Source of the DNA: Bretschneidera sinensis
Lineage: Eukaryota; Streptophyta; Magnoliopsida; Brassicales; Akaniaceae
NCBI GenBank assembly: GCA_023935145.1
Contig: CM043702.1
Location: forward strand, 58,043,501-58,107,500
Direction: 5' to 3'
DNA length: 64,000 bases
Under the pieces are notes generated by a model. That model was given only the letters and a program-made list of their open reading frames with translations. It was not told the origin of the DNA and made no database searches. Position numbers and translations under genes: made by a program. This document shows, piece after piece, positions 45,657 through 57,745 of this stretch (position 1 is the stretch's first letter; the number at the start of each line of letters is the position of its first letter).

Positions 45657-46330
45657 ATGTTCAGTCAAGCCAAAGTCACTTAGATGGCCCAAGAAAATAG
45701 GAGGGCCAAGGTTACCAAGGCTTTTTCTGATGACCAGTTTGGGAAGAAGAGATCGAGGATAGAGGGGCTCTCGACCCAACTGGTTGAGGTGAGGTGACCC
45801 AAAGTTGAGAGGACCATTGTGCAGCTGGCTAAGATGCAACAAGCCAAGGTCCAGTGTGCTAAGGGGCAAGAAACTAAGGTTCTTGCTATTGGGGAAAAGA
45901 CGACCGAGGAGCTAGTTTAAAAGGCTAAGGTTTCTCAGAGGACTAAGGTGGATACTGACAATGAAGGGGTTCTTTCTCTTGGGGTTGTCCTTATTGTTTC
46001 TCTCTTTAGCTCGGTACTCATCGCCTTTGAAAACTCCACTCCTGTTCTCGGGGGTTCTTCTATTGCTCTTGAGAACTCCTCTCATGTTCTCGAAGATTCT
46101 TTTTCTGCCCTTCGGGACTCCACTTTCGCTGCTAGCTATCATTCGAGTTGAGAAGTGAGATGCACAGACTCAACTTTCGACAATGTGGATATTGTTCGTC
46201 AGTTGTTAAAGGGTTCTGTTATTTCTACTGATGCTAACCTAATGAAGCCTATGACTTCTCATTAGTTAATAGTTAATGGTTAATGCTTTAGACCACTACT
46301 ACAAGATAAAGATCATTTCTCTAGAACTTT
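45657..46330 (+). pseudogene. Antisense gene middle region, copy A
   Basis: From an ATG at 45657 a plus-strand frame with scattered stops reads AKVTKAFSDDQFGKKRSRIE, then a long low-complexity linker with ENSTPVL and ENSSHVLEDSFSALRDSTFAA, then DNVDIVRQLLKGS. Stops interrupt it at several places (for example 45681, 45795, 45918). Function unknown. It is duplicated as copy B. Confidence 0.5.
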
Positions 46331-46601
46331 TGATTTCTATATTCTTTTGGTTTTTTTGAATAATCTATCTTTGGTGTAGGTTGGCATATATGTTTTTTTC
46401 TTGAGTCACTCCATACAGTCTATGGATAACACCATTGTTGGACCTTACTGACTCATCGCTGTTAAGGTCTACTTGTTAGTTTGCACCTTCTTGGCTCTCT
46501 TGTTGGTAGTGGAGAGTTGTTTCTAACTGTTCTTTTTTTCCCTTTATTATCATTGCTAGTATTTGTTTATTTATGATAATCTCTCTTTTGTAAAAGACAG
46601 C

Positions 46602-47290
46602 ATGTTCAGTCAAGCTGAAGTCACTTAGATGGCCCAAAAAAATAATTGGGCCAAGATTACCAAGGCTTCTTCTGATGACCAGTTTAGGAAGAAGAGGGCG
46701 AGGATAGAGGGGCTCTCGACCCAATTGGTTGAGGTGAGGTGACCCAAAGTTAAGAAGACCATTGTGCAGCTGGCTAAGATGCAACAAGCCAAGGTCCAGT
46801 GTGCTGAGAGGCAAGAAACTAAGGTTCTTACTATTGGGGAAAAGACGACTGAGGAGCTGGTTTAAAAGGCTGAGGTTTCTCAAAGGACTAAGGTGGATAC
46901 TGACAATTAAAGGGGTTCTTCCTCTTGGGGTTGTCCTTGTTGTTTCTCCCTTTAGCTCGGTACTCATCGCTCTTGAAAACTCCACTCCTGTTCTCGAGGG
47001 TTCTTCTATTGCTCTTGAGAATTCCACTCATGTTCTCGAAGATTCTTTTTCTGCCCTTCGAGACTCCACTTTCGCTGCTAGCTATCATTCGGGTTGGGAA
47101 ATGAGGTGCACAGACTCAACTTTCGACAATGTGGATATTGTTTGTCAGTTGTTAGAAGGTTCTATTATTTTTATTGATGCTAACCTAATGAAGCCTATGA
47201 CTTCTCATCAGTTGATGGTTAATGCTTTAAACCACTACTACAAGATAAAGATCATTTCTCTAGAACTTTTGATTTCTATATTCTTTTGGT
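46602..47290 (+). pseudogene. Antisense gene middle region, copy B
   Basis: This is the second copy of the preceding region, with the same landmarks (ENSTPVLEGSS, SFSALRDSTFAASYHSG, DNVDIVCQLLEGS, then MTSHQLMVNALNHYYK). The stretch 47270-47318 ends in TTGGTGTAG, which could be an intron acceptor before the coiled-coil part. Confidence 0.5.
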
Positions 47291-47394
47291 TTTTTGAATA
47301 ATCTATCTTTGGTGTAGGTTGGCATGTATGTTTTTTTCTTGAGTCACTCCATCCAGTCTATGGATAACACCATTGCTGGACTTTGACGCAGTGA

Positions 47395-48040
47395 TGAAGA
47401 TTGTGCAAGACGATTGGAAGAAGACAGAATTCAAAGAAATTCCCTTTCTAGCCAAGTTAACGATCTGAAGCTCGAGAAGGAGAAGTTGCAGACTTCTCTG
47501 GTTACTGCCAACACCAACTATCTGTTTGCCATGGAGAAGGTAGCGTCTTTGAAGGTTGAGATAGCAAAGCTTGAAGATGTTCAGAGTCAGCTTGGTTATG
47601 AGATCGCCCGACTTCAAGAGGCCGAAAGCCGTCTTGGGGCTGAGGTGACTTAACTTTAGGATGTTACAAGGGAGCTAAGGTCTCAACTAGTCCAAGCCAA
47701 AGCCTTTGCTGTGGAGAAGTATCATAGCTCTAAAGACTCCCAGAAAGATTTACCAAAGGAAGCCTCGGGGTACTACTTAGTGGGTTTTGATGCGGCTAAG
47801 GTTGAGGGTGCCAAGAAGTGGCTTGAACTTAATTGGGCCAACTTAGAGATCCCAGATCATCTTAAGAGGCAAGTATAATGAGAGGTGGTCTAAGCGGTGG
47901 AGGTTGTTAAGTGGACTGAGAAGGTCAAGGCTACTAAGAATGTCAAGGACAAAGAGTAATAGCCTTATGATAGGAATTAACTTTTTCTTCATCTTTTCTT
48001 CACCTTTTTTTCTTGTACTTTTGGCCTCGGATCCCTCCAC
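47395..48040 (+). pseudogene. Antisense gene: coiled-coil C-terminal part
   Basis: The frame 47414-47653 reads MEEDRIQRNSLSSQVNDLKL and onward through heptad-rich LETSL/EVAKLE-like sequence. It carries on past a stop as AKAFAVEKYHSSKDSQKD and VEGAKKWLELNWANLEI. A coiled coil followed by this ending is typical of plant transposon proteins with the N-terminal domain seen at 39450. A T-rich, AATGAAA-containing end lies near 48055. Confidence 0.6.
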
Positions 48041-49549
48041 TGTAAATATATTTTTCTTTTAATGAAATATTTTCATTTTATTTCTTTCGCCTTTACATTT
48101 TACTACTTCTATCGAGTAGAGTTTACAAGAATTTTAAAAGTGTTAAGACTATGTGTTCTTTTCTTGTTTTCTTTTTTTTTACTAGAGTAGTGATTAAATG
48201 GAGGCTTATCTTAAGTGGAGTTTTAGCCTCTTGCTTTAGGTTCTAGAGATCCTATACTTCAGATAAACTGAGATGGGATCCTTACGTGAATTTATCTTGA
48301 GCATATGACTTCGATCTTTTGCTCAGGGTGAGGGCTTACCTGTGCTAATGTACTTTTAGGTGTGTGGACTCCAGGTAGGCTGAACTTGACTTAGTTGCTC
48401 TTTCCTTCATCTTTCTTGGGTAAATCCCAAGGTGTTGGTGATGAGCAAGCTAAGCTTGAGTGTGTTCTGATTTTTTCTCTTATAAGGTTCAGTTTGCTTC
48501 GGCTGCTAGGATCTCATTTGCATGGATGAAGAGAGTTGCTAGGGAACTCACAGTGCAAGTGGTGATTGAAGTCTAAAGCTTGATAATCACTGAGAAGGGT
48601 CTCTGAGGCTGTTCTTTGGCCAAGCTTCTTCCTTTGGTTGGTGAGGTGCTCTCGGGGTGGTTTGTTAGCTTTTAGGTGGAGCTGAACATACCCCGAGTTT
48701 GCTCCTCTTACCCTACTGTTGTCGAAGGGAGTGACCTGTGAACTGACTGTTTGAACTTTGAGAGAGTTTGATCTATCCTGAGAGCGGAAGTAGTTCTTAA
48801 TATGTACCATTTCCTTTAGAGCTCGGGACAATGGTTGGTATAGATCTACTTATGAATGTCCATGATAACTTGGGAGAGTTGCTAGTCTGCCTATTGGACT
48901 TCTTCCATGCATGGCTCAATCTTTAGCACTTCGAAGTTATCATGGCCTCGGTTCGATTTTTGGGGAGAGTTTAATCCTCTTAAGGCTTGATTTTACCCGA
49001 GGTGTCGAGGCTGTTGGTCCTTAGAATGGGTCAGGTGTACTCATTTTTTACTTTTGCTTCTGGATGGTCTTGAGCAGCTCGCAATTCTCTATCTTTCTCT
49101 AAGAATTGAGAAGAATTCAGAATCGGATGAGAACTGAGCTTGTGAGTTCGGGAGATGACGAGTTTGGTTTCATTCACCTTCTTCTCTAAGCATGTGTGCG
49201 TTGATGCTCGATCCGAACTGAAATGACTAATTCTTCTCGATATTTAAGGATGGCAGACGCATCAGCTTTTTGGTGGTGAACATGGATAAGTTCAGCTCGA
49301 ACTAGGCTTGGTGCCATCCATATGATCAAAGGGCTGGATAGGTCCCACCCACCGTGAACCATGGGGATTTGATAATTTCCTAAGGCTTGGTGGGGGTGGC
49401 ACCCATCCGTATCTTGCTTGGGGGGGTACCATGATGTTCATCTCGGCTTTAGAGGACCTTAATGGGGCATCTCAAGGCTACAATATTAGGAATCGTAGTT
49501 TGAAATCGTTTATGGGCTTTTAGATGGCATCATGAGATAAATTTATCAT
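48041..49549. other. Internal non-coding region near the 5' LTR
   Basis: This is the leader of the minus-strand element, between the primer-binding site and the antisense gene's 3' end. No supported frame is seen. Confidence 0.5.
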
Positions 49550-49567
49550 TTCCCACGGACGGTGCCA
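49550..49567 (-). other. Primer-binding site of the 13.9-kb element
   Basis: On the minus strand TGGCACCGTCCGTGGGAA starts three bases after the LTR end. It resembles the TGGCGCC...GTGGGAA site frequently found after 5' LTRs of Tat-lineage elements. The donor tRNA is not assigned. It sets the minus polarity. Confidence 0.65.
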
Positions 49568-49570
49568 ATC

Positions 49571-50249
49571 TGTTGATGCCAAAAAAAGATGATGAAAGAT
49601 ATTCGGTCTTTGATGGCCCTCAACGGGGTATTATTCGGAGTCGGCCTAGACAGGAGAGCTTTGAAGTGGAGTGTCTCCTTTATGCTTGATATATACAAAT
49701 ACCTACAAGAGAAGTCTCCAGAGTGTTGTGCTCCGATAAGGACCCTCCGATGATTAAGTTAGTAGGTGCTTTCAAAGAGGAGTAGAGGGGTGAATTATGT
49801 CGAAGTGGAGGGATATTTGGGAGGAGGAATAATTGGGGTAATTTTCTTTGTTCCTCGTATGTTTTTTCCCTATACCTAGAGTTTTCTCTGGTTTGATCTC
49901 TTATTGTATTCTTTTCTCTATGTTCATGTTTTTAAATGTATTCATGTCTCTATCTGTATCTTCGTATATGTATCTTCTCTTTGAAGATACGAGCTTCTTT
50001 ATATAGACGTTGGTAAGTTCTTTGTTTGGGCTTCTAAAGTGGGGCACAGTTAGGATGTGACTCCAAAGCTTCAAATCTTATATTGGGAATGGCCTCTGCC
50101 TGTGAAGAATGACTTCTGCCTGATTTCTCATGTCAGGGCATCCAAACTTATAGTAGGGTGCATGCTATCATAGTCAGAACAAGTCTAATCACTTCACTAC
50201 TCGAAATTGGTTAGTCACATGTCAAGTTCTTATTATTTAGGTAACATCA
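49571..50249 (-). mobile_element. 5' LTR of the 13.9-kb element
   Basis: 679 bp, minus strand from TGATGTTACC at 50249 to CATCAACA at 49571. Followed by the TSD copy ATAAG at 50250-50254. Confidence 0.88.
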
Positions 50250-50254
50250 ATAAG

Positions 50255-50413
50255 AAACGCACACATACAACCAAATTAAAACGAACAACTTGTCTCGCGT
50301 TTTCACAAATCTAGCGAGTTAACTGTTAAGTGTCATTAGTTTAGATAGATATTCGAATGAACTGAACTTTTCTATAAGGTATTTTTTTTTATGAGACTTG
50401 ATGCACTGTAGTA

Positions 50414-50458
<45 letters not shown>

Positions 50459-51283
50459 TTGAATAAATGTAGTACTAATATTAAAATTTAATGGTTGACA
50501 GAGGAAAACATATAATACCATTTAAACTACACTGTACTAGATAGAAAATGTAAAATGTAATGTGCCCCGTAAGATACTACTAGCTTTTCGAAAGTTAAAG
50601 CTAAATGTTACTTTATACCATACCAATTCAGTAGTTTCGATAAGTTAAAATATTCATGAGTTATTAAATAGAATGTCTTAAGAAATACTTAAAAATCTTA
50701 ACACTACTTAAAAAAATAATTCTCATATTGTTTAATTACTATTTTTAATAAAAATATTGCTTAATTACTTTTATTAAATAACATGAATTATTAATTCTCT
50801 GGTAGAATTTTTTTTTGCAAGTGCAATATTTATTATCTTAAATAAATGCTAAAAGATTTTAGTGATTTCTACATGACTAAATTAAGAACTACAGATTTTT
50901 TTTTAACAAAAAACTAGAGAATTTATATCAATCAATATGTCAAAAATAATTACCTAAAACTAAAATCAATATTTCTGATGGTACATCACATTCAATTGTC
51001 ATGCGAAACATAAAATGATTCCTTTAGAACTATGAAATAGCATAAACTAAAGCGAATTTCGACATTGGTGCTTCAAAAATACGCGCTGGAGTTATAAAAC
51101 TATTCCCTCACCCTAGTACATCCTCACCCTACAATATCTACCCTAGTCCTCAATAAGACACCACAAGTCATCTCAAACTTCAAATCATAAAAAAGCAACG
51201 ATCGAAACTTAGGTTGTAACATAAAATAACCATAAAGCCGTATAACATTCCACTCTTCATTTACCAAATATTCTGCATTGCCG
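50255..51283. other. Upstream region of the pyrophosphatase gene
   Basis: AT-rich, with a (TA)n microsatellite at 50417-50453. The end of the large LTR element is about 1.03 kb from the TATA box. No other gene is seen. Confidence 0.6.
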
Positions 51284-51284
51284 A

Positions 51285-51291
51285 TATAAAA
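51285..51291 (+). promoter_or_regulatory. TATA box of the pyrophosphatase gene
   Basis: TATAAAA lies 135 bp before the start codon. It is followed by a pyrimidine-rich leader containing CTCTCTCTGTCTC, as in many plant 5' UTRs. The transcription start, about 30 bp downstream, is inferred. Confidence 0.65.
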
Positions 51292-51419
51292 GCACCTGAT
51301 ACCCTCTCCGAAGAGCTTCATTATCTCTCCAACTCTCTCTGTCTCTAAAAGGAAGAAGCACTCTGAATTTTTTTGGCGTACGGACAACGGAGGAATCTAA
51401 AGTTTCGGCCAGGGAAGAG

Positions 51420-54400
51420 ATGGGGTCAGCGACGTTGCTGTCAGAGCTGGGGACGGAGATACTGGTCCCAGTGTGCGCCGTGATTGGGATCGCGTTCTCG
51501 CTGATTCAGTGGTTCCTGGTATCGCGCGTGAAGGTCACTCCCGACCGCCAGGCGTCTCTTAATAGCAACAAGAACGGCTACGGCGACAACTTGATCGAAG
51601 AGGAGGAAGGGATGAATGATCACAGTGTTGTGACAAAGTGTGCTGAAATACAGAACGCTATTTCTGAAGGTGAGGTGCAAAAGAAACTCTAGATCTTAGG
51701 GCGTTGGTTTAGATCTAATACTTTTTATGCCTTTGGGTGTAAATTTTGTTTGTGGTTGTGTTTGTTTATTTGGTAGTAATTGTTATTTTTTAGCAAATGC
51801 TTATTTGTTGGACTTAAAAAAAAGGAAAAAGATGAGAAAGTTGTCAAATTTTGGAACATTTGTGCTGTGTTCTCTTTTTCTTTTTTCGTGGCTTGTTGTT
51901 CGCAGGTGGAAATTGGGCTTTTGTAGTCTTTATAACAGATAAGTGAGATTTTTGAAAAAAATTGAGCTTCACTGTCTTGCATTTGTTTTGTTCGAAAGTT
52001 TTGAGCTTTACCTTAGTTTCCTAACCAGGAAAATGGAGGAACATGTTTTACATAAGGAAAGTTGATTTTTCTTTTATTTTTATTTTTTTATGTTCTTTCG
52101 GTCTTTTTCAGGTGAAATCAAGCCTAGCCCAGTGAGATTTCAACTGTTTATTTATTTTTGGTTGTAAATCTGTGATATCAAGAAATTGAATGCTGTAAGT
52201 CTAAAATTCTAAGGTTTTTTTCCTTTACTGTTTGAACGTTTCAGAATTAGGTAAAAGCTGCAATTTTTCTTAGTTTTAAAATACTTTGATGCGTAGAGAT
52301 TGATCCTTTTTATGGACATTTCAGGGTTTGATATTTAACTTTATCATGGCATAAAGCCATAAGTGAGTGAGTTCTTTTGTTAGATCTTCTTTTTTACGTA
52401 TTTGTTCCTCACTTTTATTTGTTTTCAATTTTATTTTGGATCTAGGTTGAGGTTATAATTTCTTTAGGAAGAAGAATTATTACCAAGTCAACTTTAAGTT
52501 TATCTTGGTGGTGTTATTATGATTATCACTGGCAGTTATGGTATTCTTTTGTCTTATCTAAGTAAGGTTGTTTGGCTTTTAGGGTATTAGTATCACTAGT
52601 GTGCAGTTATCGTGTGTTGCACGTGGGTGATGTAATCTAAGATTGTGAAGCATCTTTTTGGAATATAAAATAATGCTTTTTGGATACTCTTCTGTTTTTA
52701 TTTAGGGATAATTGCACCGAAAGTCCTTGAACCATTGTCCTCCGTTACTTAGATACCTAGATGATGAACTTGGTATCAAATTTCCTCAAACTTTTAATTA
52801 GTTGCAATGTAACATTTTTTTGCATTATTCATTAATGAAATAGATTTGTTTAAACGGCATTAATGAAATTGTTTTAAAAATTTAACAATACAAAGAATTT
52901 GATTATGATATTTTGTATACATGTAAAGATAAATATGATCTAGGAAAAATATAAGAATCTTTTAATAATTTCCTTATTTTTTACTATTAAATATTGATAA
53001 ATTACAAAAAGTTCTACGCAAGTAAAAAATTCTCAAAAATTATTGGATGACCTCCAAATAGTTTATAGAGTTTATTGGAACCCTTGTTTGGTGTACTAAA
53101 CCATTTCAAAGTGAAACAATAAGTATTATATTGATGAAGGGCATAACGCCGAATTCATAGTTTAGAGATCTAAGTGTTAGCGGACAATAGTTCAAGGACC
53201 TTTGTTGCAGTTCACCCTTTTATTTATTTTGATTTGTTAAATTGTGCTCTTATCTTATTGCCATTACCCAGATTTTAGTATTTGAAATTAAGTTTGCTGG
53301 CTGTTTTGATATTATTATTAATTTATTCTTCTTAGTTCTATAAATGTTGTTATTTGATTATTTAGAACAAATACATGGACGAAACCATATGTACACGTAC
53401 TTGGTCATTGGGCAAGTCAGTCAGGTACGGGTCGTGACATTTCGGTCTCAGGTCATTATAGGTTTTAGTTCGGGTTATATGGGTTTGAATCATTTTGAGG
53501 CAGGTCATTTTGAGTTTGGTTGGATCCTGGTTGATCCATTGGGTCAACTTGATTTTTCCCTAGATTCTTTTTTCCATATGATTAGGGTCATGAAACAAGT
53601 TACTGACTATGTTTTTTTCCTTTAGTTTTTAATGTAACTTAGGTTATATGAATAATTAGTCTAATTTAAGTGAATATGATACTTAAATTGCAATGGAAAT
53701 AAAATATTAGCATGACCCTCAGCAATTACTTCTACCTTACTTTTCTTTTGGACAATTGGGGTTGGAGGATTTGATCTTGGAACCTTCTCAAAAAGAGGAG
53801 AGGTGTGGTTACCAATTGGGCTATATGGCCAAGCCACAGTCTACCTTCCTTGATATCATTGCTGTCTTGTCCAGTGGTGAACGATAATGTTAACAGCAAT
53901 TATTTTTGCTGCTCCAGTTTCATAACCAAGCAATAACTGGATTTGTTCTTCTAGGGATATTGGCTCTTATTGCTTGAATAATGTTTTGCGAGACTATGTA
54001 TAGCTTGTCAGTATTTAAGATTGAAAATTATATTGATGCTGATATGCTGCTCAACATATAATTAGGAGTATAAGTTACAATGAGTTGTTGGTCTGTGCTA
54101 TTGCTGCTATCAGGAATGGCTCTTTGACTATATAATATTAATTTTGCTATTTGCGTGATTATTTTCTTTCATGGCATACCGTAACCTTTTAATGTATATG
54201 TTGAATTGTAAGCAATATATCTGTTCTAATGAATTTATGGTTGCTACAGGTGCGACATCCTTTCTTTTCACTGAATATCAATATGTTGGGGTGTTCATGG
54301 TTGCTTTTGCGATTCTGATCTTCGTATTTCTGGGCTCTGTGGAGGGTTTCAGCACAAAGAGCCAGCCTTGTACTTATGATCAGGAGAACATGTGCAAGCC

Positions 54401-57400
54401 GGCACTTGCTACTGCAATCTTCAGCACTTTGTCCTTCGTGCTCGGTGCTATCACTTCTGTCCTGTCTGGTTTTCTTGGGATGAAAATCGCTACATATGCC
54501 AATGCAAGAACTACATTGGAAGCAAGAAAGGGTGTTGGTAAGGCCTTCATTACTGCATTTAGGTCTGGTGCGGTGATGGGTTTCCTTCTTGCTGCAAATG
54601 GTCTTTTGGTGCTTTACATCACCATCAATCTCTTCAAGTTGTACTATGGTGATGACTGGGAAGGCCTTTTTGAGGCTATTACTGGTTATGGTCTGGGGGG
54701 TTCTTCCATGGCTCTCTTTGGTAGGGTTGGTGGTGGAATCTATACCAAAGCTGCTGATGTTGGTGCTGATCTTGTGGGGAAGGTTGAGAGAAATATTCCA
54801 GAAGATGACCCAAGAAACCCAGCTGTAAAGCCATATGACTTCCTTCAGATATATATCCAATAGCACTTTTTAATGTTTTTTTTTTCTGGCATCTGATAAT
54901 TGGTTAAATTGTAACATCCTTTCAGGTCATTGCTGACAATGTTGGTGATAATGTTGGGGACATTGCTGGTATGGGTTCTGATCTTTTCGGCTCATATGCT
55001 GAGTCATCATGTGCTGCCCTGGTTGTTGCTTCCATCTCCTCTTTTGGAGTCAACCATGATTTCACCGCCATGTGTTATCCCTTGCTTATCAGTTCTATGG
55101 GCATCCTTGTTTGTTTGATCACAACCCTCTTTGCCACTGATTTCTTTGAAATCAAGGCTGTAAAGGAAATAGAGCCAGCATTGAAGAAGCAGCTTATCAT
55201 CTCCACAATTCTCATGACTGTGGGGATTGCTATCATTAGTTGGATTGGCTTGCCGTCATCCTTCACAATCTTCAATTTTGGGACACAGAAGGTTGTAAAG
55301 AACTGGTAAGATTTATGCGATCCTTCTCTTGCAAATAAGTTTCTTTTGTAGGGTTCACTCAAATTGTTTGGTTTGGTGATAAATGTGTTATCATTATCTG
55401 GTAACTATTTATCCTGTTTCCTTTTTCTTTGTAGATTTTTATCAGAATGAAGCTTTTCTAGGAATTGAAAGAAATTACTTTAACTGTCAACATGTTATGA
55501 TTGATGAAATTCTTTCGCGGTTTGTGTTTATTGCTTCTCTTGATGAGAGAATCTCAAAGTATGAAAGATTTGCAAAATGGTTTGTTTATGTACGCAGCCT
55601 ACTGATTAAAAGTTTTTAAACATGATTTACCTGCTAATGGAATTACAGCTGATCTCTAGAACTGAAACTCTTTTGTGTTCAGCCCCAGATTTATCAAGTT
55701 GATTTGTTTCCTGGGGCCTGGCTTTACATTCCGTATAATATTGTTGGTACAAAATAATTTCCAATGCTAGACTAGGAACACACTTTCTATGTACAAATCC
55801 AACTCTTGTATGTCAATTTTTTTTGTGAATTCATAGGGTTGAATCTCATTGTGCCTTGTTGATCATCTCATTTCGTTGGTTGGGTTTATTATGTGTATGT
55901 CTTTAACCACTGACATGATTTGGGTGTGCAGGCAGCTGTTCTTATGTGTGGGTGTTGGTCTTTGGGCTGGACTTATTATTGGGTTTGTTACAGAGTATTA
56001 TACTAGCAATGCATACAGGTATTGAAAATATGATTTTACTGAACATCTATTTCAATATTGGTTTATATTCTATGTTGATGAAGTATTTCCTTGATTTGCA
56101 GCCCTGTGCAAGATGTTGCTGATTCCTGCAGGACAGGAGCTGCCACCAATGTTATATTTGGCCTTGCTTTGGGATACAAGTCTGTCATCATTCCAATATT
56201 CGCCATTGCAGTCAGTATCTTTGTTAGTTTTAGCTTTGCTGCCATGTATGGTATTGCTATGGCTGCCCTTGGAATGCTCAGCACTATTGCGACTGGTTTG
56301 GCCATTGATGCGTATGGTCCCATTAGTGACAATGCTGGAGGCATTGCTGAGATGGCTGGCATGAGCCACCGAATCCGTGAAAGGACTGATGCCCTTGATG
56401 CTGCTGGGAACACCACTGCTGCCATTGGGAAGGTACCTACATCCTTTTGTAATGTAAATGGTTAACAAAATGTTTGAGATGCTGTAATTGGTCTAGAGTT
56501 GAGACTCAAATCATGAGTTTGAACATCAATCATGTATGGCTAAAAGCAGTGAATCTGCTAACAGCTTTTGACCAGTTTCAAGTTTTCATAAAATTTTGGA
56601 AGTCAACAGACTAATGAATCCTATTTAGTTCAAATTTTTCCCCAGTTAAATCTAGTACTGCGTATTTAAGTATCGTATCATAGATTCGGCTACTCATTTG
56701 TTGCTGCCTGTGCTATGTAATTGTATTTGTATATTGAACTTGTTCCTTTCTTGTCTCTATCCTTAACTGTGTTACGAATCATTGAACCTCAACTCTCATT
56801 TGTGGCTAGGGATTTGCAATTGGATCTGCTGCACTGGTGTCTTTGGCTCTCTTTGGTGCCTTTGTTAGCCGTGCAGCAATCTCTACTGTTGATGTGCTGA
56901 CACCGAAGGTCTTCATTGGTTTGATTGTTGGTGCCATGCTTCCTTATTGGTTCTCTGCTATGACAATGAAGAGTGTGGGAAGTGCAGCTCTGAAGATGGT
57001 TGAAGAGGTTCGTAGGCAGTTCAACACCATTCCAGGTCTCATGGAGGGTCTTGCCAAGCCTGATTATGCTACCTGTGTCAAGATCTCGACTGATGCATCC
57101 ATCAAGGAGATGATTCCACCTGGTGCCCTTGTCATGCTTACCCCACTCATAGTTGGAATCTTTTTTGGCGTAGAGACTCTGTCCGGTGTCCTTGCGGGTT
57201 CCCTTGTTTCTGGTGTGCAGGTAATGTTTAAGGATCAAAACAGTAGTGGCACTTTAATGATTATTTAAGAGTTAATTCCAAAATGTTTGAAACGGTTTCG
57301 GTTGAGTTTTTTCTTATTTGTTGATTACTGCTTCTTTATGGATTTTTTTTTTATCAGATTGCGATATCTGCATCTAACACTGGTGGTGCATGGGATAATG

Positions 57401-57745
57401 CCAAGAAGTATATCGAGGTAAATAGTTTGTAAGATGCTTAGGATGGTTTTCACAATTCTGTTTGTTGATTGTGTGGTTATATTATCATTATCATGTAAGT
57501 ATGATTCAGTGAAGTGACTGTGTGATTCTATTTGTCAGGCTGGTTCCTCAGAACATGCCAGAAGTCTTGGTCCAAAAGGGTCTGAGCCACACAAGGCAGC
57601 TGTTATTGGTGACACTATTGGAGACCCACTCAAGGACACATCAGGCCCTTCGCTTAACATCCTTATCAAGCTCATGGCAGTTGAGTCACTAGTGTTCGCT
57701 CCTTTCTTTGCCACTCACGGTGGCCTGCTTTTCAAGATCTTCTAA
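51420..57745 (+). CDS. AVP1: Vacuolar proton-pumping pyrophosphatase, type I
   Basis: Membrane-bound pump of the tonoplast that hydrolyses Mg-pyrophosphate and moves H+ into the vacuole. Eight coding exons: 51420-51669, 54250-54824, 54926-55305, 55932-56018, 56102-56432, 56810-57220, 57358-57417, 57539-57745. All introns are GT-AG. They total 2301 bases, 766 residues plus stop, with phases that agree at every junction. The start ATG gives [20 protein letters not shown]. Catalytic residues fall at the numbers used for the mung bean enzyme: D253, D257 and E263 in [12 protein letters not shown]279, D283, D287 in [10 protein letters not shown]301; D507; D691, K694; D723, D727, K730, D731; K742. 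[10 protein letters not shown] (A537) marks the K+-dependent type I rather than the GNTTK type II. About 16 membrane spans are expected. No damage is seen; the flanks are transposons. Confidence 0.97.
51670..54249 (+). other. Intron 1 of the pyrophosphatase gene
   Basis: 2580 bp, GTGAGG donor and GCTACAG acceptor, splitting the Gly codon of SEGATSFLF. It contains the MITE at 52705-53217. The open frame at 53344-53625 is non-coding sequence with no family resemblance. Confidence 0.9.
52705..53217. mobile_element. MULE-type MITE, 513 bp, 9-bp TSD TTTTATTTA
   Basis: Terminal inverted repeats of about 65 bp: GGGATAATTGCACCGAAAGT at the left and, inverted, GGGTGAACTGCAACAAAGGT at the right. Both continue into CCTTGAAC.ATTGTCC and CTTAGAT. 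Perfect 9-bp duplications TTTTATTTA flank it (52696-52704 and 53218-53226), as for Mutator-like elements. It encodes nothing and lies in intron 1, far from the splice sites. Confidence 0.9.

Larger units (their letters stand above)
39992..47378 (+). repeat. 0.94-kb tandem duplication inside the element
   Basis: Copy A is 39992-40102 plus 45606-46439; copy B is 46440-47378. Both start GGACYTTACTKACTC and both end at CACCATTGYTG. The sequence after copy B again starts GGACTTT, a short homology that may have mediated the duplication. Only copy A holds the nested Athila-like element. Confidence 0.85.
36354..50254 (-). mobile_element. Complete 13.9-kb LTR element without pol, TSD ATAAG
   Basis: Two LTRs (36359-37026 and 49571-50249) are flanked by perfect ATAAG duplications (36354-36358 and 50250-50254). 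Polarity is minus. A primer-binding-like site adjoins the right LTR, and a purine-rich tract (minus strand AGGGAATGGGAGG) adjoins the left LTR. Excluding the nested 5.5-kb element, it is about 8.4 kb. No gag or pol is recognised on the minus strand. Instead there is a 113-bp minisatellite and a decayed gene on the plus strand, antisense to the element. The best description is a large non-autonomous element, possibly of the Tat lineage. Confidence 0.88.

Noticed and set aside
45588..47088. Long minus-strand frames at 45588-45869, 45912-46142 and 46476-47027
   Set aside because: They mirror the plus-strand antisense-gene frames. They are rich in Leu/Pro/Arg from the complementary codons and resemble no family.
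36359..50249. Plus polarity for the 13.9-kb element, as its genes lie on the plus strand
   Set aside because: The primer-binding site adjoins the right LTR and the polypurine tract adjoins the left LTR, both read on the minus strand.
53344..53625. Frame of 93 codons in intron 1 of the pump gene
   Set aside because: It has no recognisable domain and lies inside a well-defined intron. It includes GGTCAT-type low-complexity repeats.
55383..55619. Frame of 78 codons in intron 3
   Set aside because: The coding exons on both sides join perfectly without it.
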